Shown: positions 54,234 through 63,361, counted from the first letter of the stretch. The stretch is DNA of 64,000 bases from Solirubrobacter soli DSM 22325 (GCF_000423665.1 NZ_AUIK01000022.1:175380-239379), one strand, 5' to 3'. Numbers and translations are program-made. The notes: a model not told the origin generated them from the letters alone.

Positions 54234-55157
54234 ATGTCCACGGCCGCATTCGCCGACTACGAAGCACTCGTCGAGCCCCACCGTCGCGAGCTCCAGGCCC
54301 ACTGCTATCGGATGCTCGGCTCCGTCCAGGACGCCGAGGACGCGCTGCAGGACGCGCTGCTGCGGGCGTGGAAGGCGCTGGACCGCTTCGAGGGGCGCAG
54401 CTCATCGCGCAGCTGGCTCTACCGGATCGCCACCAACGCGTGCCTGGACGCGCTCAGCAAGCGGCCCAAGCGCGTGCTGCCGATCGACTACGACGACGCG
54501 CCGCTGGGGGAGACGGTCTGGCTCGAGCCCTGCCCGGACGAGCTGGCCGACGGCTACGAGGAGCGCGAGGGCATCGAGCTGGCCTTCATCGCCGCGCTGC
54601 AGCACCTGCCGCCCAACCAGCGCGCGGTGCTGATCCTGCGCGAGGTGCTCGGCTTCAGCGCCAAGGAGGTCGCGGAGATGCTCGACACGACCCCGGCGTC
54701 GGTCAACAGCGCGATGCAGCGCGCTCGCGTCACGGTCGACCAGCGGCTACCGGCCCGCTCCCAGCAGGCGACGCTGGCGGCGCTCGGCGACGAGGAGATC
54801 AAGGCGCTGGTCGGGCGCTACGTCGAGGCGTGGGACCGCGGCGACGTCGACGCCGTCGTCGCGATGCTCACGGAGGAGGCGACGTTCTCGATGCCGCCGA
54901 ACTTCGAGTGGTTCCGCGGCCGCGAGCCGATCCGCGCCTTCCTCCCGACCGGCCCGCTGTCGATCCCGCGGATCTTCGTCCCGACACGCGCCAACGGGCA
55001 GCTGGCGTTCGGCACCTACAAGCTCATGGACGGCGAATGGGTCGCCAACGCGATCCACGTGATCACAGTTGACGAGCGCGGCGAGATCACGGACATGATC
55101 GCGTTCCTGGACCCGAACCTGTTCGCGCGCTTCGGGCTACCGCTGATCGCGCAGTAG
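54234..55157 (+). CDS. ECF sigma factor with C-terminal SnoaL-like domain
   Basis: A 307-residue sigma factor: region 2 (HCYRMLGSVQDAEDALQDALLRAWKALDRFEGRSSSRSWLYRIATNACLDAL), region 4 (LPPNQRAVLILREVLGFSAKEVAEMLDTTPASVNSAMQRAR), then a SnoaL/NTF2-like domain (LVGRYVEAWDRGDVDAVVAMLTEEATFSMPPN). This layout is the SigX5/SigJ-like group, where the fused domain replaces an anti-sigma factor. AGGAG lies just before the ATG. It is divergent from the penicillin-binding protein gene. Confidence 0.9.
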   Translation: MSTAAFADYEALVEPHRRELQAHCYRMLGSVQDAEDALQDALLRAWKALDRFEGRSSSRSWLYRIATNACLDALSKRPKRVLPIDYDDAPLGETVWLEPCPDELADGYEEREGIELAFIAALQHLPPNQRAVLILREVLGFSAKEVAEMLDTTPASVNSAMQRARVTVDQRLPARSQQATLAALGDEEIKALVGRYVEAWDRGDVDAVVAMLTEEATFSMPPNFEWFRGREPIRAFLPTGPLSIPRIFVPTRANGQLAFGTYKLMDGEWVANAIHVITVDERGEITDMIAFLDPNLFARFGLPLIAQ

Positions 55158-55877
55158 CGCGAGGAACTCGGCCGGCCGTTCCATCGACGGCAGGTGGGTG
55201 ACGCCCTCCCACTCGACCAGACGGGCGCCCGGGATCGCGGCGGCGACGCTCCGCGCCGTGGCCTGCGTCGCGTCGATGTCGCGCGTCCCCACGAGCACGG
55301 TCGTCGGCACCGCGATCTCACCCAGCCGCGGCAGCGGATCGTTCTCCACCTCCTCGAGGTCGTCCCAGCCGTCGGTGACCTCGAAGGCGCGCCGCTGCAT
55401 CACGCCGACCTGCTCACGCACCGCCGGGTCCGCTCCGGGCACCCAGGTATCGAGGTTGGCCATGACCGCGGCGTCGAAGTCACCCGCGGCCACGGCCGCG
55501 TTCTCGGCGTCCCAAAAGGCCCGGAGGCCCGGCGTCACCTCGGCGATCAGCGACCCGCCGGGCGCGCTCAGCAGCAGCGACGTCACGCGCGACGGCGCCG
55601 CCAGCGCGAGCTCCACCGCAACGCCCGCACCGAACGAAGCGCCCACCAGGGCGAACGGCGGCACGCCTTCCAGAGCGGCGAGCACGTCGGCGAGCGGGTC
55701 GTACACCCGCGGCTTCTCAGCCGACTCCCCGAACCCGGGCAGGTCGAGCCGGATCGCGTCCCGCTCCGCGGTCAGCGCGGCCCACTGCGGGTTCCACATG
55801 CGCCGGTCGGCGATGCCGGCGTGCAGGAGGACGATCGGGTTCCGGCCGGTCGGACCGGCGCGGTCATAGGCGAGCAT
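55137..55877 (-). CDS. Alpha/beta hydrolase
   Basis: A 246-residue hydrolase: IVLLHAGIADRRMW, LDLPGFGESA, nucleophile elbow GASFGAG with the probable Ser, VGTRDIDAT and catalytic His in GVTHLPSMERP. Related to pimeloyl-carboxylesterase and 3-oxoadipate enol-lactonase-like enzymes; the substrate is unknown. It overlaps the sigma-factor gene tail-to-tail by 21 bp. Confidence 0.85.
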   Translation of the reverse strand: MLAYDRAGPTGRNPIVLLHAGIADRRMWNPQWAALTAERDAIRLDLPGFGESAEKPRVYDPLADVLAALEGVPPFALVGASFGAGVAVELALAAPSRVTSLLLSAPGGSLIAEVTPGLRAFWDAENAAVAAGDFDAAVMANLDTWVPGADPAVREQVGVMQRRAFEVTDGWDDLEEVENDPLPRLGEIAVPTTVLVGTRDIDATQATARSVAAAIPGARLVEWEGVTHLPSMERPAEFLALLRDQR

Positions 55878-55925
55878 GGACAAAAGCGTGGCATTCCGAT
55901 TGACGGAGCGCGTACCATCTTCCCC

Positions 55926-55958
55926 ATGAGGCGAGTAGCCCACACCGTCGCTCCTTAG
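55926..55958 (+). CDS. Putative leader peptide of the aminotransferase operon
   Basis: ATG AGG CGA ... CCT TAG encodes MRRVAHTVAP. The ATG is 7 nt after TACCAT (55913-55918), a possible -10, so it may start a leaderless message. Its codons 7-9 form the 5' arm of a downstream stem (55945-55951). No long run of a single amino acid is present, so the sensed residue is unclear. Confidence 0.4.
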   Translation: MRRVAHTVAP

Positions 55959-55987
55959 CCCCGGCCCGCTCGCCGGGAGGGCGACGG
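55945..55987 (+). promoter_or_regulatory. Leader hairpin upstream of the aminotransferase gene
   Basis: CCGTCGC (55945-55951) pairs with GCGACGG (55981-55987). Nested inside, CCCGGC (55960-55965) pairs with GCCGGG (55972-55977). The outer arm lies in the leader ORF, so translation would open the outer stem. Suits ribosome-coupled control; unproven. Confidence 0.45.
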
Positions 55988-56023
55988 CTCCACACCCTTC
56001 CGATGACGATCCAGGAGCCACAC

Positions 56024-57232
56024 ATGGCCATCTCGCCTCCCGCGCCGCTCGCCGGCGCACCGCTGTCCCGCCGCCTCGCGGATACGCAGTCCTCGCCCGT
56101 GCGCGAGCTGCTCGAGACCGCGATGCAGCCCCACATCATCAGCCTCGCCGGCGGCCTGCCCGCGCCCGACACGTTTGACGTGGTTGGTCTGCAGGCCGCC
56201 TTCGACGAGGTCTTAAGCGGTCCCGACGCGGTCCGCTCGCTGCAGTACTCGCTGACCGAGGGCGACCCCGCCCTGCGCGACCGTCTCGCCGCGTTCCTCG
56301 GCACGCGCGGCCTCGAGGCGACCGGCCGCGACATCCTGATCACGACCGGCTCCCAGCAGGCGCTCGGGCTCATCGCCTCCGCGCTGTGCGACCCGGGCGA
56401 CACGATCCTCGTCGAGGACCCGACCTACCTCGCGGCGCTGCAGACCTTCCAGCTCGCCGACGTCAACGCCGTCGCGATCGCCTCCGACGAGCAGGGTCCC
56501 GACCCGGAGGACCTGATCCGCCGCGCGCGTGAGACCGGGGCCAAGGCCGCGTACCTGATCCCGACCTTCCAGAACCCGACCGGACGCACGCTCAGCGCCG
56601 AGCGCCGCGCCGCGCTGGCCGAGGCGGCCGCGACCGCGGGCCTGTGGCTGATCGAGGACGACCCCTACAGCGCGCTGCGACTCGACGGCGAGCCCGTCGA
56701 CCTGCTCGCCGCGCACCCCGCCGCCCGCGAGCGCACGATCGTCATCCAGACGCTCTCGAAGGTCCTCTCGCCCGGCCTGCGGATCGGCTACCTCCGCGCT
56801 CCCGAGGCACTGCGCGGCCCGCTGGCCGTCGCCAAGCAGGCAGCCGACCTGCACACGTCGACGATCGCCCAGATGGCGGCGGAGCGCTGGCTGGCGGAAA
56901 ACGACCTGAGCGAGCACATCGCGAGCCTCGCCGCACACTACCGCCCGCGCCGCGACGCCCTGGCCGCCGCGCTCGAGGAGCACCTCCCGGAGGGCTCGAC
57001 GATGACGCGCCCCGAAGGCGGCCTGTTCATCTGGGTGCAGCTGCCCGACGGCTACGACGCCGAGTCGATCCTCCCACGCGCGATCGCCGGCGGCGTCGCC
57101 TTCGTTCCCGGCAAGTACTTCTACGCGGGCGAGCCGGACCCGCGGACGCTGCGGGTCTCGTTCGCCACCGCCACCGTGGCCGAGCTGCACGAGGGAGCCG
57201 CGCGGCTGGGAGCCGCCATTGCAGCTGCGTGA
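56024..57232 (+). CDS. PLP-dependent aminotransferase (class I/II, fold type I)
   Basis: A 402-residue enzyme: ISLAGGLPAPDTF, GSQQALGLIASALCDPGD, IPTFQNPTGRTLS, IEDDPYSALR, the PLP Lys in TLSKVLSPGLRIGYLRAP, and the C-terminal Arg in TLRVSF. It resembles 2-aminoadipate/valine-type and MocR-like aminotransferases without the DNA-binding part. AGGAG (56013-56017) six bases upstream fixes the ATG at 56024, not the one at 56003. The aldo/keto reductase gene overlaps its end. Confidence 0.88.
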   Translation: MAISPPAPLAGAPLSRRLADTQSSPVRELLETAMQPHIISLAGGLPAPDTFDVVGLQAAFDEVLSGPDAVRSLQYSLTEGDPALRDRLAAFLGTRGLEATGRDILITTGSQQALGLIASALCDPGDTILVEDPTYLAALQTFQLADVNAVAIASDEQGPDPEDLIRRARETGAKAAYLIPTFQNPTGRTLSAERRAALAEAAATAGLWLIEDDPYSALRLDGEPVDLLAAHPAARERTIVIQTLSKVLSPGLRIGYLRAPEALRGPLAVAKQAADLHTSTIAQMAAERWLAENDLSEHIASLAAHYRPRRDALAAALEEHLPEGSTMTRPEGGLFIWVQLPDGYDAESILPRAIAGGVAFVPGKYFYAGEPDPRTLRVSFATATVAELHEGAARLGAAIAAA

Positions 57233-58001
57233 GCTGGGAGCCGGCGGGCCGCGCGTGTCCGTCGTCGGTATGGGCACCTGGCAGACCCTCGACACCCCTG
57301 AGGGCCGTGACGACGTGGTCGAAGCGGCCCTCGACGCCGGCTCCACCTTCATCGACTCCTCGCCGATGTACGGCGAGGCCGAGCGCACGCTCGCGCAAGG
57401 CCTCGCCGACCGTCGCGACGAGGCGTTCGTCGCCACGAAGCTGTGGACGAGCGACGACGCCGAGGCGGCGCGTCAGGCGGACCGCGCGATCAAGTGGTAC
57501 GGCCGCGTCGACCTCTACCAGGTCCACAACCTCGTCGGCACACCGCGGCGGCTCGACCTGCTCGAGCGGCTGCGCGACGACGGCAAGGTCGGCCACATCG
57601 GCGCCACGCACTACAGCGCGAGCGCCTTCGACGAGCTCGAACGGGTGATGCGCAGCGGGCGCATCACCGCGATCCAGGTCCCGTACAACCCGCGCCAGCG
57701 CGAGGTCGAGCGGCGCATCCTCCCCGCCGCCGAGGAACTCGGCATCGGCGTGGTCGTGATGCGCCCCTTCGGCGAGGGCGCCCTGATGCGCCGCCCGCCG
57801 AGCGCGGCCGATCTGGCCCCGCTCGGCGTCGACTCCTGGGCTCAGGCCCTCCTCAAGTACGTCCTCTCGGATCCCCGGATCACGGTCGCGATCCCAGCGA
57901 CCTCGAAGGCCGCGCGGGTCCGGGAGAACGCTGCTGCCGGCGAGCCGCCCTGGTTCGGAACGGACGAGCGAGCGCTCGTCGAGCGGCTCGCCAGCGTGTA
58001 A
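57219..58001 (+). CDS. Aldo/keto reductase
   Basis: A 260-residue TIM-barrel reductase with the catalytic tetrad Asp and Tyr in FIDSSPMYGEAE, Lys in VATKLWT and His in YQVHNL. NADPH site IPATSKAARVREN. The start is a TTG at 57219, overlapping the aminotransferase gene by 14 bp. The carbonyl substrate is unknown. It ends 3 bp before the stop of the convergent propeller gene. Confidence 0.87.
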   Translation: MQLRELGAGGPRVSVVGMGTWQTLDTPEGRDDVVEAALDAGSTFIDSSPMYGEAERTLAQGLADRRDEAFVATKLWTSDDAEAARQADRAIKWYGRVDLYQVHNLVGTPRRLDLLERLRDDGKVGHIGATHYSASAFDELERVMRSGRITAIQVPYNPRQREVERRILPAAEELGIGVVVMRPFGEGALMRRPPSAADLAPLGVDSWAQALLKYVLSDPRITVAIPATSKAARVRENAAAGEPPWFGTDERALVERLASV

Positions 58002-58004
58002 CGC

Positions 58005-60065
58005 TTACGGTGTCGTCGTCGACAGCGTGAAGGTGAGCGTCTTGCTGTAGGTGCCCGTACGCAGGGCGTCGTTGGCGGCGACGGTCTGGCGGAAGCCGAG
58101 CGTGACGGCGTCGTTCGAGACCGGGCCCGGGTAGCTGAGCAGGGCCAGCGGGCCGGTGCCGAGCGCGGCGAACGCCGAGTTCGGGTTGGCGGTGTTGATC
58201 GCCCGGACCTGCAGCGCCGCGGGCATCGAGAACGTGCCGTTGACCAGGTGACCGGTCGCCGTCGAGCTCGGATCGGACACGGACAGGGAGGCGTCACCCG
58301 CCGTCGAGATGACGTTCGCGCCGAGCGTGCTGTTGTACGTGCCCGCGACACCCGGGACGAAGGCGCCGAAGCTCGCGCTGGCGGTGCTCAGCGACAGCGA
58401 GAGCGTCGCCGGGACGGACCCGCCGGCGGGCAGCTCGGAACTGACGGCCGAGACGCCGTTGAGCAGCAGCGCGAGTCCGCGGTCACGGCCGGTGCCGACC
58501 GGCGTCTGCTGGTTGGAGTCCCAACCCGGGATGCCGACCGCGGCCACGTTGGTGTGGGTGCCGGAGATGTCGCCGAGACCGGCCACGCTCCAGCCGGCCT
58601 GGTCGCCCCAGCGGAAGCCGCCGCCGCCCATGAGCAGCTGGCCCTTGGCGGCCATGCTGCCGACGTTGACGTTCGTCGGGTTCGGGGCGCCGTAGACGAC
58701 GTAGGCGGCGCCGATCGACTCCTGCGGGCCGACGCTGTTGGGCGCCGGAGCGAGCGTCGGGCCGGACGGGCGGTCCTTGCCGGGCGCGCCGATCAGGACG
58801 TCGCCGATGTTGTCGCCGTTGAGGTCGGGCGAGACCGCGACCGACCAGCCGGCGCCGTCCTGGGTCGTGGCGCCGTCGATGCGGAAGTCGCCGGGGCGCA
58901 GCGAGGCGAGCGCGATGTCGCTCGAGAGCGCGCCGCCCTTGAGCACGTAGGCCGAGCCGGACATGAGCGAGCCGCCCTGGCCGTGGAACGGCACGCCGAT
59001 GACGAGGTCGGGCTTCTTGTCGCCGGTGACGTCGCCGGAAGCGAGCGCCCAGCCGGACTGGTCCTCGGCGTCGCCGTCGATTCGGTAGCCGTCGGCGCCG
59101 AGCGCGCCCAGCGCGACCGCGGTGCCGGTGGTCTTGCCCTTGACCACGTACGTGGCGCCGGAGTAGTTGTTGGCCCAGATCGCGGAGACCGCGACATCGT
59201 CCTTGCCGTCGCCGGTCCAGTCGCCCGCGGCGACCGCCCAGCCGGCCTTGGAGTCGCCGGCAGCGCCGCTCATGCGGAAGCCGCCGTCGCCGAGGTTGGC
59301 GAGGTCGACGTTGGCCTGGTTGGCCTGGCCGAACACGACGTAGGCCGCGCCCGCGTCGCCCTCACAGGTCTTCGGGAGGCCGCCGTTGCGGCAGGAGGTG
59401 CCGATCGCGCCGAGCACGAAGTCGCGGCGGCCGTCACCGTTGACGTCGCCCGAGGCGACGGAGTAGCCCGCGCGGTCGCCCTCGCCGGCACCGTCGATGC
59501 GGAAGCCCTGCGTGTCGGTCGCGAGGTCGATCTCCGCGTTGCTCGCGCGGCCGTAGACCACGCGCGCGCCACCCGCGTTCGTCTTGGCGGGCGTGCCGGG
59601 GTCGGCCCACGGGGTGCCGATCAGCAGGTCGTCCTTGCCGTCGCCGTTGACGTCGCCGACGCCGGTCAGCGACCAGGCGGCGTGGTCGTTGGCGACCGCG
59701 CCCTCGATGCGGACGCCGTTGGTCCCGAGCGCGGCGAGGTCGACGGAAGCGCCCATCGACGCCTTGCCGTAGACCACGTAGACCACGCCCGCCTGGGCGC
59801 GGGTCGGGCCGTCGGCACCGAGCATCCACATGCCGAGCGCGACGTCCCTGATGCCATCGCCGTTGAAGTCGCCGGCGGCGGTGATCTTGTCGCCGACCTT
59901 GGCGGCCGCGGCGAGGTTGCCGATGCGCACGTTGGCTTCCGTCAGGAGGTCCACCGAGCCACCCGCGTTGAGCGGGCCGGCTAGGGCCTGGGGTGCGACG
60001 ACCGCGCACAGCGCGGCAGTCACACCGGCGCACGCCAGCGCACGCCGTCTTCTCGTATTCAGCAC
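58005..60065 (-). CDS. Secreted FG-GAP/integrin-alpha-like beta-propeller protein
   Basis: A 686-residue precursor with signal ACAGVTAALCAVVAPQALA. Seven FG-GAP repeats, each with a calcium-binding loop, can be counted: GDFNGDGIRD, GDVNGDGKDD, GDVNGDGRRD, GDWTGDGKDD, GDVTGDKKPD, PDLNGDNIGD, and a degenerate GDISGTHTN. This makes one seven-bladed propeller. The C-terminal 150 residues are a beta domain (SLSLSTASASFGAFVPG...). It probably binds Ca2+ and acts in surface interactions. GAGGG lies 8 bases before the GTG start. Confidence 0.87.
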   Translation of the reverse strand: MLNTRRRRALACAGVTAALCAVVAPQALAGPLNAGGSVDLLTEANVRIGNLAAAAKVGDKITAAGDFNGDGIRDVALGMWMLGADGPTRAQAGVVYVVYGKASMGASVDLAALGTNGVRIEGAVANDHAAWSLTGVGDVNGDGKDDLLIGTPWADPGTPAKTNAGGARVVYGRASNAEIDLATDTQGFRIDGAGEGDRAGYSVASGDVNGDGRRDFVLGAIGTSCRNGGLPKTCEGDAGAAYVVFGQANQANVDLANLGDGGFRMSGAAGDSKAGWAVAAGDWTGDGKDDVAVSAIWANNYSGATYVVKGKTTGTAVALGALGADGYRIDGDAEDQSGWALASGDVTGDKKPDLVIGVPFHGQGGSLMSGSAYVLKGGALSSDIALASLRPGDFRIDGATTQDGAGWSVAVSPDLNGDNIGDVLIGAPGKDRPSGPTLAPAPNSVGPQESIGAAYVVYGAPNPTNVNVGSMAAKGQLLMGGGGFRWGDQAGWSVAGLGDISGTHTNVAAVGIPGWDSNQQTPVGTGRDRGLALLLNGVSAVSSELPAGGSVPATLSLSLSTASASFGAFVPGVAGTYNSTLGANVISTAGDASLSVSDPSSTATGHLVNGTFSMPAALQVRAINTANPNSAFAALGTGPLALLSYPGPVSNDAVTLGFRQTVAANDALRTGTYSKTLTFTLSTTTP

Positions 60066-60154
60066 TGCGTATCCCTCTCTGGGCCGATTCCTCAGTTCGA
60101 CCCGTCCCCGCCCGCCATGATGGCCTGCTCGCTACTACGCCGCGTAAGAACTGG

Positions 60155-60176
60155 CCGTTCGGGGGAACCCGAACGG
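60155..60176. other. Strong hairpin with GGAA tetraloop
   Basis: CCGTTCGGG (60155-60163) and CCCGAACGG (60168-60176) enclose GGAA, a GNRA-type loop. It lies in the 217-bp divergent region between the propeller and M28 genes, about 107 bp before the M28 start. CCGGCG/CGCCGG (60200-60205/60215-60220) is a second small stem. They may be an mRNA leader structure or operators. Confidence 0.5.
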
Positions 60177-60282
60177 TCCGCGCTCGCGCACGCGCGGCGC
60201 CGGCGGGGTAACGTCGCCGGTCTGTGAGCGCCGCCCGTCCCGACTAGCTCGCATCCAGTTCACATCGGATGAGGAAGAGATC

Positions 60283-61842
60283 GTGCGGAAGACCGTTGCG
60301 GTGCTCGCCCTCGGCCTGCTGGGCGTTGCGCCAGCCCAGGCCGTTGCGGCGGACCCTGACACCACTGCGTTGAGAAACGCGGTCACGCGGGCGGAAGTCC
60401 TGCGTTACGAACAGCGCCTGAACGCCATCGCGCTGTCCAATGAGAACAATCGACTGACGGCGTCCCAGGGCAACTTCGAATCGGTGAACTACGTCATCGG
60501 CGAGCTGCGCAAGATCGGCTACAACCCGACGCTCGTGCCCTACGCCAACACGTCGTCGCCGAACGCCTGGTCCGAGCGCACGCCGTCGACGCTCGCGGTC
60601 GTCACGTCGCCGAACCAGACGACGCTGCCCGACGGCAAGACGTTCGTCAATGGCACCACGGCGACGAGTGACTTCGCGCAGATGACCTGGAGCCAGAGCG
60701 CCGACATCACCGCGCAGGTGATCCCGGCCGCCCGCATCCAGATCCCGCCGCCCGCGACCGCCGACACGGTTCGCAGCGGCTGCTCGATGAGCGACTACCC
60801 GGCCGCGGTGAAGGACAACATCGTGCTCGTCCAGCGCGGTGGCTGCACCGAGCTCGTGAAGGCGATCAACGCCCGCGCCAACGGCGCCAAGGCGGTCATG
60901 ATCATGAACGAGGGCCAGACCGGCCGGACCGCCTCGGCGCGCTATGTGTCACAGACCTACCCGGGCACCGTGGGCATCGGCATCACCTACGCGCTCGGCC
61001 AGCAGATCGTCGAGGCCTCGCAGGCCGGCCCCGTGACGATGCGCTTCAAGTCCGACAACAACCTGACGCTGCGCATCGACTACGACATCAGCGCCGAGAC
61101 CCCGGGCGGCGACCCGACCCGCGTGCTCCAGGTCGGCGCCCACATCGACGGCGTCGCCGCCGGCCCGGGCATCAACGACGACGGCACCGGCACGGCGATG
61201 AACCTGACGATCGCCAGCCAGATCATGAAGCTCGGCATCACGCCCAAGTACAAGATCCGCTTCGGCTGGTTCTCGGGCGAGGAGCAGGGCCTGTTCGGCT
61301 CGACGTTCTTCGTCAACCAGCTCAACTCGCTGCAGACGACGCAGACGCTGGCGATGCTCGACTACGACATGATCGCGTCGACGAACTGGATCCCGTTCAT
61401 GTACGTCCCGAACGACGTCACGGAGCCGACGCTCCCGCCCGCTCAGCGGGCCGCGGAGGCGACGCTGAGCAAGACCCACATCGACTACCTCAACTCCAAG
61501 CTCAACGTCAAGCAGGTCGACTACCCGTTCGACAACCGGTCCGACTACGCCCAGTGGCGCCGCCCGTCGGCGACCCGCGGCGTCCCCGCGACCGGCTTCT
61601 ACACCGGCGCCGAGGGCATCAAGACCGCCCAGCAGGTGGCGGACAACGCGGCGTCGACAGCGGGGACCGGCGGCCAGGCCGGCATCCAGGCCGACCCGTG
61701 CTACCACGAATGGTGCGACACGGTGTTCAACCTGAGCGAGTACGGCCTCAACGAGTTCACCGACGTGCTCGCCCACAGCATCCTCTCGTTCGCCGGCGTC
61801 GGCCAGGACGCGGTCGAGATGCCCGTCCGTACCGACAACTAG
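60283..61842 (+). CDS. Secreted M28 zinc aminopeptidase with PA domain
   Basis: A 519-residue precursor: signal AVLALGLLGVAPAQAVAA, a PA insertion domain (DNIVLVQRGGCTELVKAINARANGAKAVMIMNEGQ), and an M28 domain with zinc ligands in GAHIDGVAAGPGINDDGTG, GEEQGLFGS, LDYDMI and CYHEWC. It is close to leucyl/Streptomyces-type aminopeptidases that trim extracellular peptides. The GTG start has AGGAAGAG a few bases upstream. Confidence 0.9.
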   Translation: MRKTVAVLALGLLGVAPAQAVAADPDTTALRNAVTRAEVLRYEQRLNAIALSNENNRLTASQGNFESVNYVIGELRKIGYNPTLVPYANTSSPNAWSERTPSTLAVVTSPNQTTLPDGKTFVNGTTATSDFAQMTWSQSADITAQVIPAARIQIPPPATADTVRSGCSMSDYPAAVKDNIVLVQRGGCTELVKAINARANGAKAVMIMNEGQTGRTASARYVSQTYPGTVGIGITYALGQQIVEASQAGPVTMRFKSDNNLTLRIDYDISAETPGGDPTRVLQVGAHIDGVAAGPGINDDGTGTAMNLTIASQIMKLGITPKYKIRFGWFSGEEQGLFGSTFFVNQLNSLQTTQTLAMLDYDMIASTNWIPFMYVPNDVTEPTLPPAQRAAEATLSKTHIDYLNSKLNVKQVDYPFDNRSDYAQWRRPSATRGVPATGFYTGAEGIKTAQQVADNAASTAGTGGQAGIQADPCYHEWCDTVFNLSEYGLNEFTDVLAHSILSFAGVGQDAVEMPVRTDN

Positions 61843-63044
61843 GCAGCGGTCAACAGGCCGAGGTCGTTCGCGCGGCGAACGGCCTCGGCGCGGTTGCGCA
61901 CGCCGAGCTTGCGGAAGATCGACGACGCGTGCTGCTTGACCGTGTTGGGGGAGAGCCCGAGGTCGGCCGCGATGGCGGGGTTGGTCGCCCCGGTCGCGAA
62001 CGCGGTCAGCACCTCGTGCTCACGCGGGGAGACGACCTCCTGAGGGCTGCCGCCTCGCTCGTGGGCGCCGCGGCAGGCGCGCTGCACCGCGTCGACGAGC
62101 CGCGCCGCCGTCCACCACTGACGCACGACGCCCACGGCGCCCGCCTCACGCAGCTCGGCGGGGGAGCCGCTCTCGTCGTCGCGTACGAGCAGCGTGCGCA
62201 CGCCGTCCAGCGCGCGGCTGAGGCTCACGTCGCCGACGAGGGCGACGTCCGGTCGCAACCGTGCCGCGGCCGCGGCCGCATCCCGCGCGTCGCGCGCGCC
62301 GGCGACGACGGCGTGGTGCTGCAGCGCGAGCAGCAAGCCGGTGCGGCGCACGTCGTCGGGATCGGCGACGAGCACGCGCGGTCGCCCGTCGTGCGTCAAC
62401 GGACCTGCCGGTTCGTCGTCCACCATCTGGTGGTCGGCGAGCACCCCCAATCGCCGCGCGGTGTGCACCGCCGCGGCGCGGTTCGGGGCGCCGAGCTTGT
62501 CGTAGAGCCCGAGCATGTGGTGCTTGATCGTCCCGGGCGCGAGGTACAGGGACGCGCCGATCTCGGCGTTGGTCAGCCCCGCGCCGACCAGCCGCAGGAT
62601 CTCGCGCTCGCGCGGGATGAAGCGCACGCCGTCACCCGGGTCCGGCTCACAGGCGCGGCCGGCGGCGAGCTCGTGGACCGCCTCGAGCAGCGCGCGGGCG
62701 GGGCGGTCCTTGGCGATCACGCCGCGCGCACCGGCCTGGCGCGCCGTGCGCATCGGGACCAGGTCCCAGCGCGACGTCAGCAGCGCCGTCATCGGCACGA
62801 ACTCCGACAGCTGTTCGCAGATCGCGAGGCCGCACTCGGATCCGAGGTCGACGTCGACCAGCGCGAGGTCGAACGCGATCGAGCCGGCCATGAGAAGCGC
62901 CTCGGGCCCGCTGCGCGCGCCGGCGCAGCGGTCGACCCAGGGCACGCGGCCCAGTAACCAGCGCAATCCGTTGCGCAGCACCTCGTGATCGTCGACCACG
63001 AGGACCCGGAGCGTTCGCGCAGGGGCACCCTCGGCAACCAACAC
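61839..63044 (-). CDS. Tandem-duplicated NarL-type regulator (REC-HTH-REC-HTH)
   Basis: A 401-residue protein made of two NarL-like halves. Half 1: receiver with VVDDHEV, phospho-Asp in LALVDVDLG and Lys in VIAKDRP; HTH FIPREREILRLVGAGLTNAEIGASLYLAPGTIKHHMLGLYDKLG. Half 2: receiver-like VLVADPDDVRRTG where the phosphoacceptor Asp is replaced (DVALVGDV) and the Lys is Arg, then a second HTH VSPREHEVLTAFATGATNPAIAADLGLSPNTVKQHASSIFRKLG. Both HTHs look functional. No kinase gene is adjacent. Confidence 0.85.
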   Translation of the reverse strand: MLVAEGAPARTLRVLVVDDHEVLRNGLRWLLGRVPWVDRCAGARSGPEALLMAGSIAFDLALVDVDLGSECGLAICEQLSEFVPMTALLTSRWDLVPMRTARQAGARGVIAKDRPARALLEAVHELAAGRACEPDPGDGVRFIPREREILRLVGAGLTNAEIGASLYLAPGTIKHHMLGLYDKLGAPNRAAAVHTARRLGVLADHQMVDDEPAGPLTHDGRPRVLVADPDDVRRTGLLLALQHHAVVAGARDARDAAAAAARLRPDVALVGDVSLSRALDGVRTLLVRDDESGSPAELREAGAVGVVRQWWTAARLVDAVQRACRGAHERGGSPQEVVSPREHEVLTAFATGATNPAIAADLGLSPNTVKQHASSIFRKLGVRNRAEAVRRANDLGLLTAA

Positions 63045-63112
63045 GCTCGGATTCCTAATGCGTTAGCTCCAGGAGCGGCAAGTGAGAAGTCGCGGAGAAC
63101 TCTCAACGGCAA

Positions 63113-63361
63113 CTATGGGGCGTAGTCGACCGCGAGCACATCAATCGCGTTCTCGAGGCGGCCGCGCAGCAGCTGCAGGTGGCGTTCGTCGGCGCTGACG
63201 GCGAGCTCCAGCCGCGGGTGCGCGTAGGTCATGGCCAGCACCTGGGCGCCGCGCCGCTGGCAGATGCCGAGCACGCGCAACAGGACGCCGGGGGCGTCGG
63301 AGACGTCGACCGCGAGTCGCGTGACGGACGAGGGGGCGACGCCGGGGGGAAGCAGCAACAT
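63113..63361 (-). CDS. Stand-alone ACT-domain protein, IlvM-like
   Basis: An 82-residue protein that is one ACT domain: VTRLAVDVSDAPGVLLRVLGICQRRGAQVLAMTYAHPRLELAVSADERHLQLLRGRLENAIDVLAVDY. Length and pattern match the IlvM type of small acetolactate synthase subunit. ACT domains sense branched-chain amino acids. No catalytic subunit lies in the window. The upstream leader encodes an Ile-rich peptide followed by a terminator, supporting an isoleucine/valine role. Confidence 0.75.
   Translation of the reverse strand: MLLLPPGVAPSSVTRLAVDVSDAPGVLLRVLGICQRRGAQVLAMTYAHPRLELAVSADERHLQLLRGRLENAIDVLAVDYAP

Noticed and set aside
54184..54405. Longer start for the penicillin-binding protein
   Set aside because: It would overlap the divergent sigma-factor gene; the added residues are Arg/Pro-rich shadow. 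The GTG at 54183 is the first start outside that gene, though not proven.
55900..55905. TTGACG as a -35 for the leader ORF promoter
   Set aside because: It is only 7 bp from TACCAT, too close for a -35/-10 pair.
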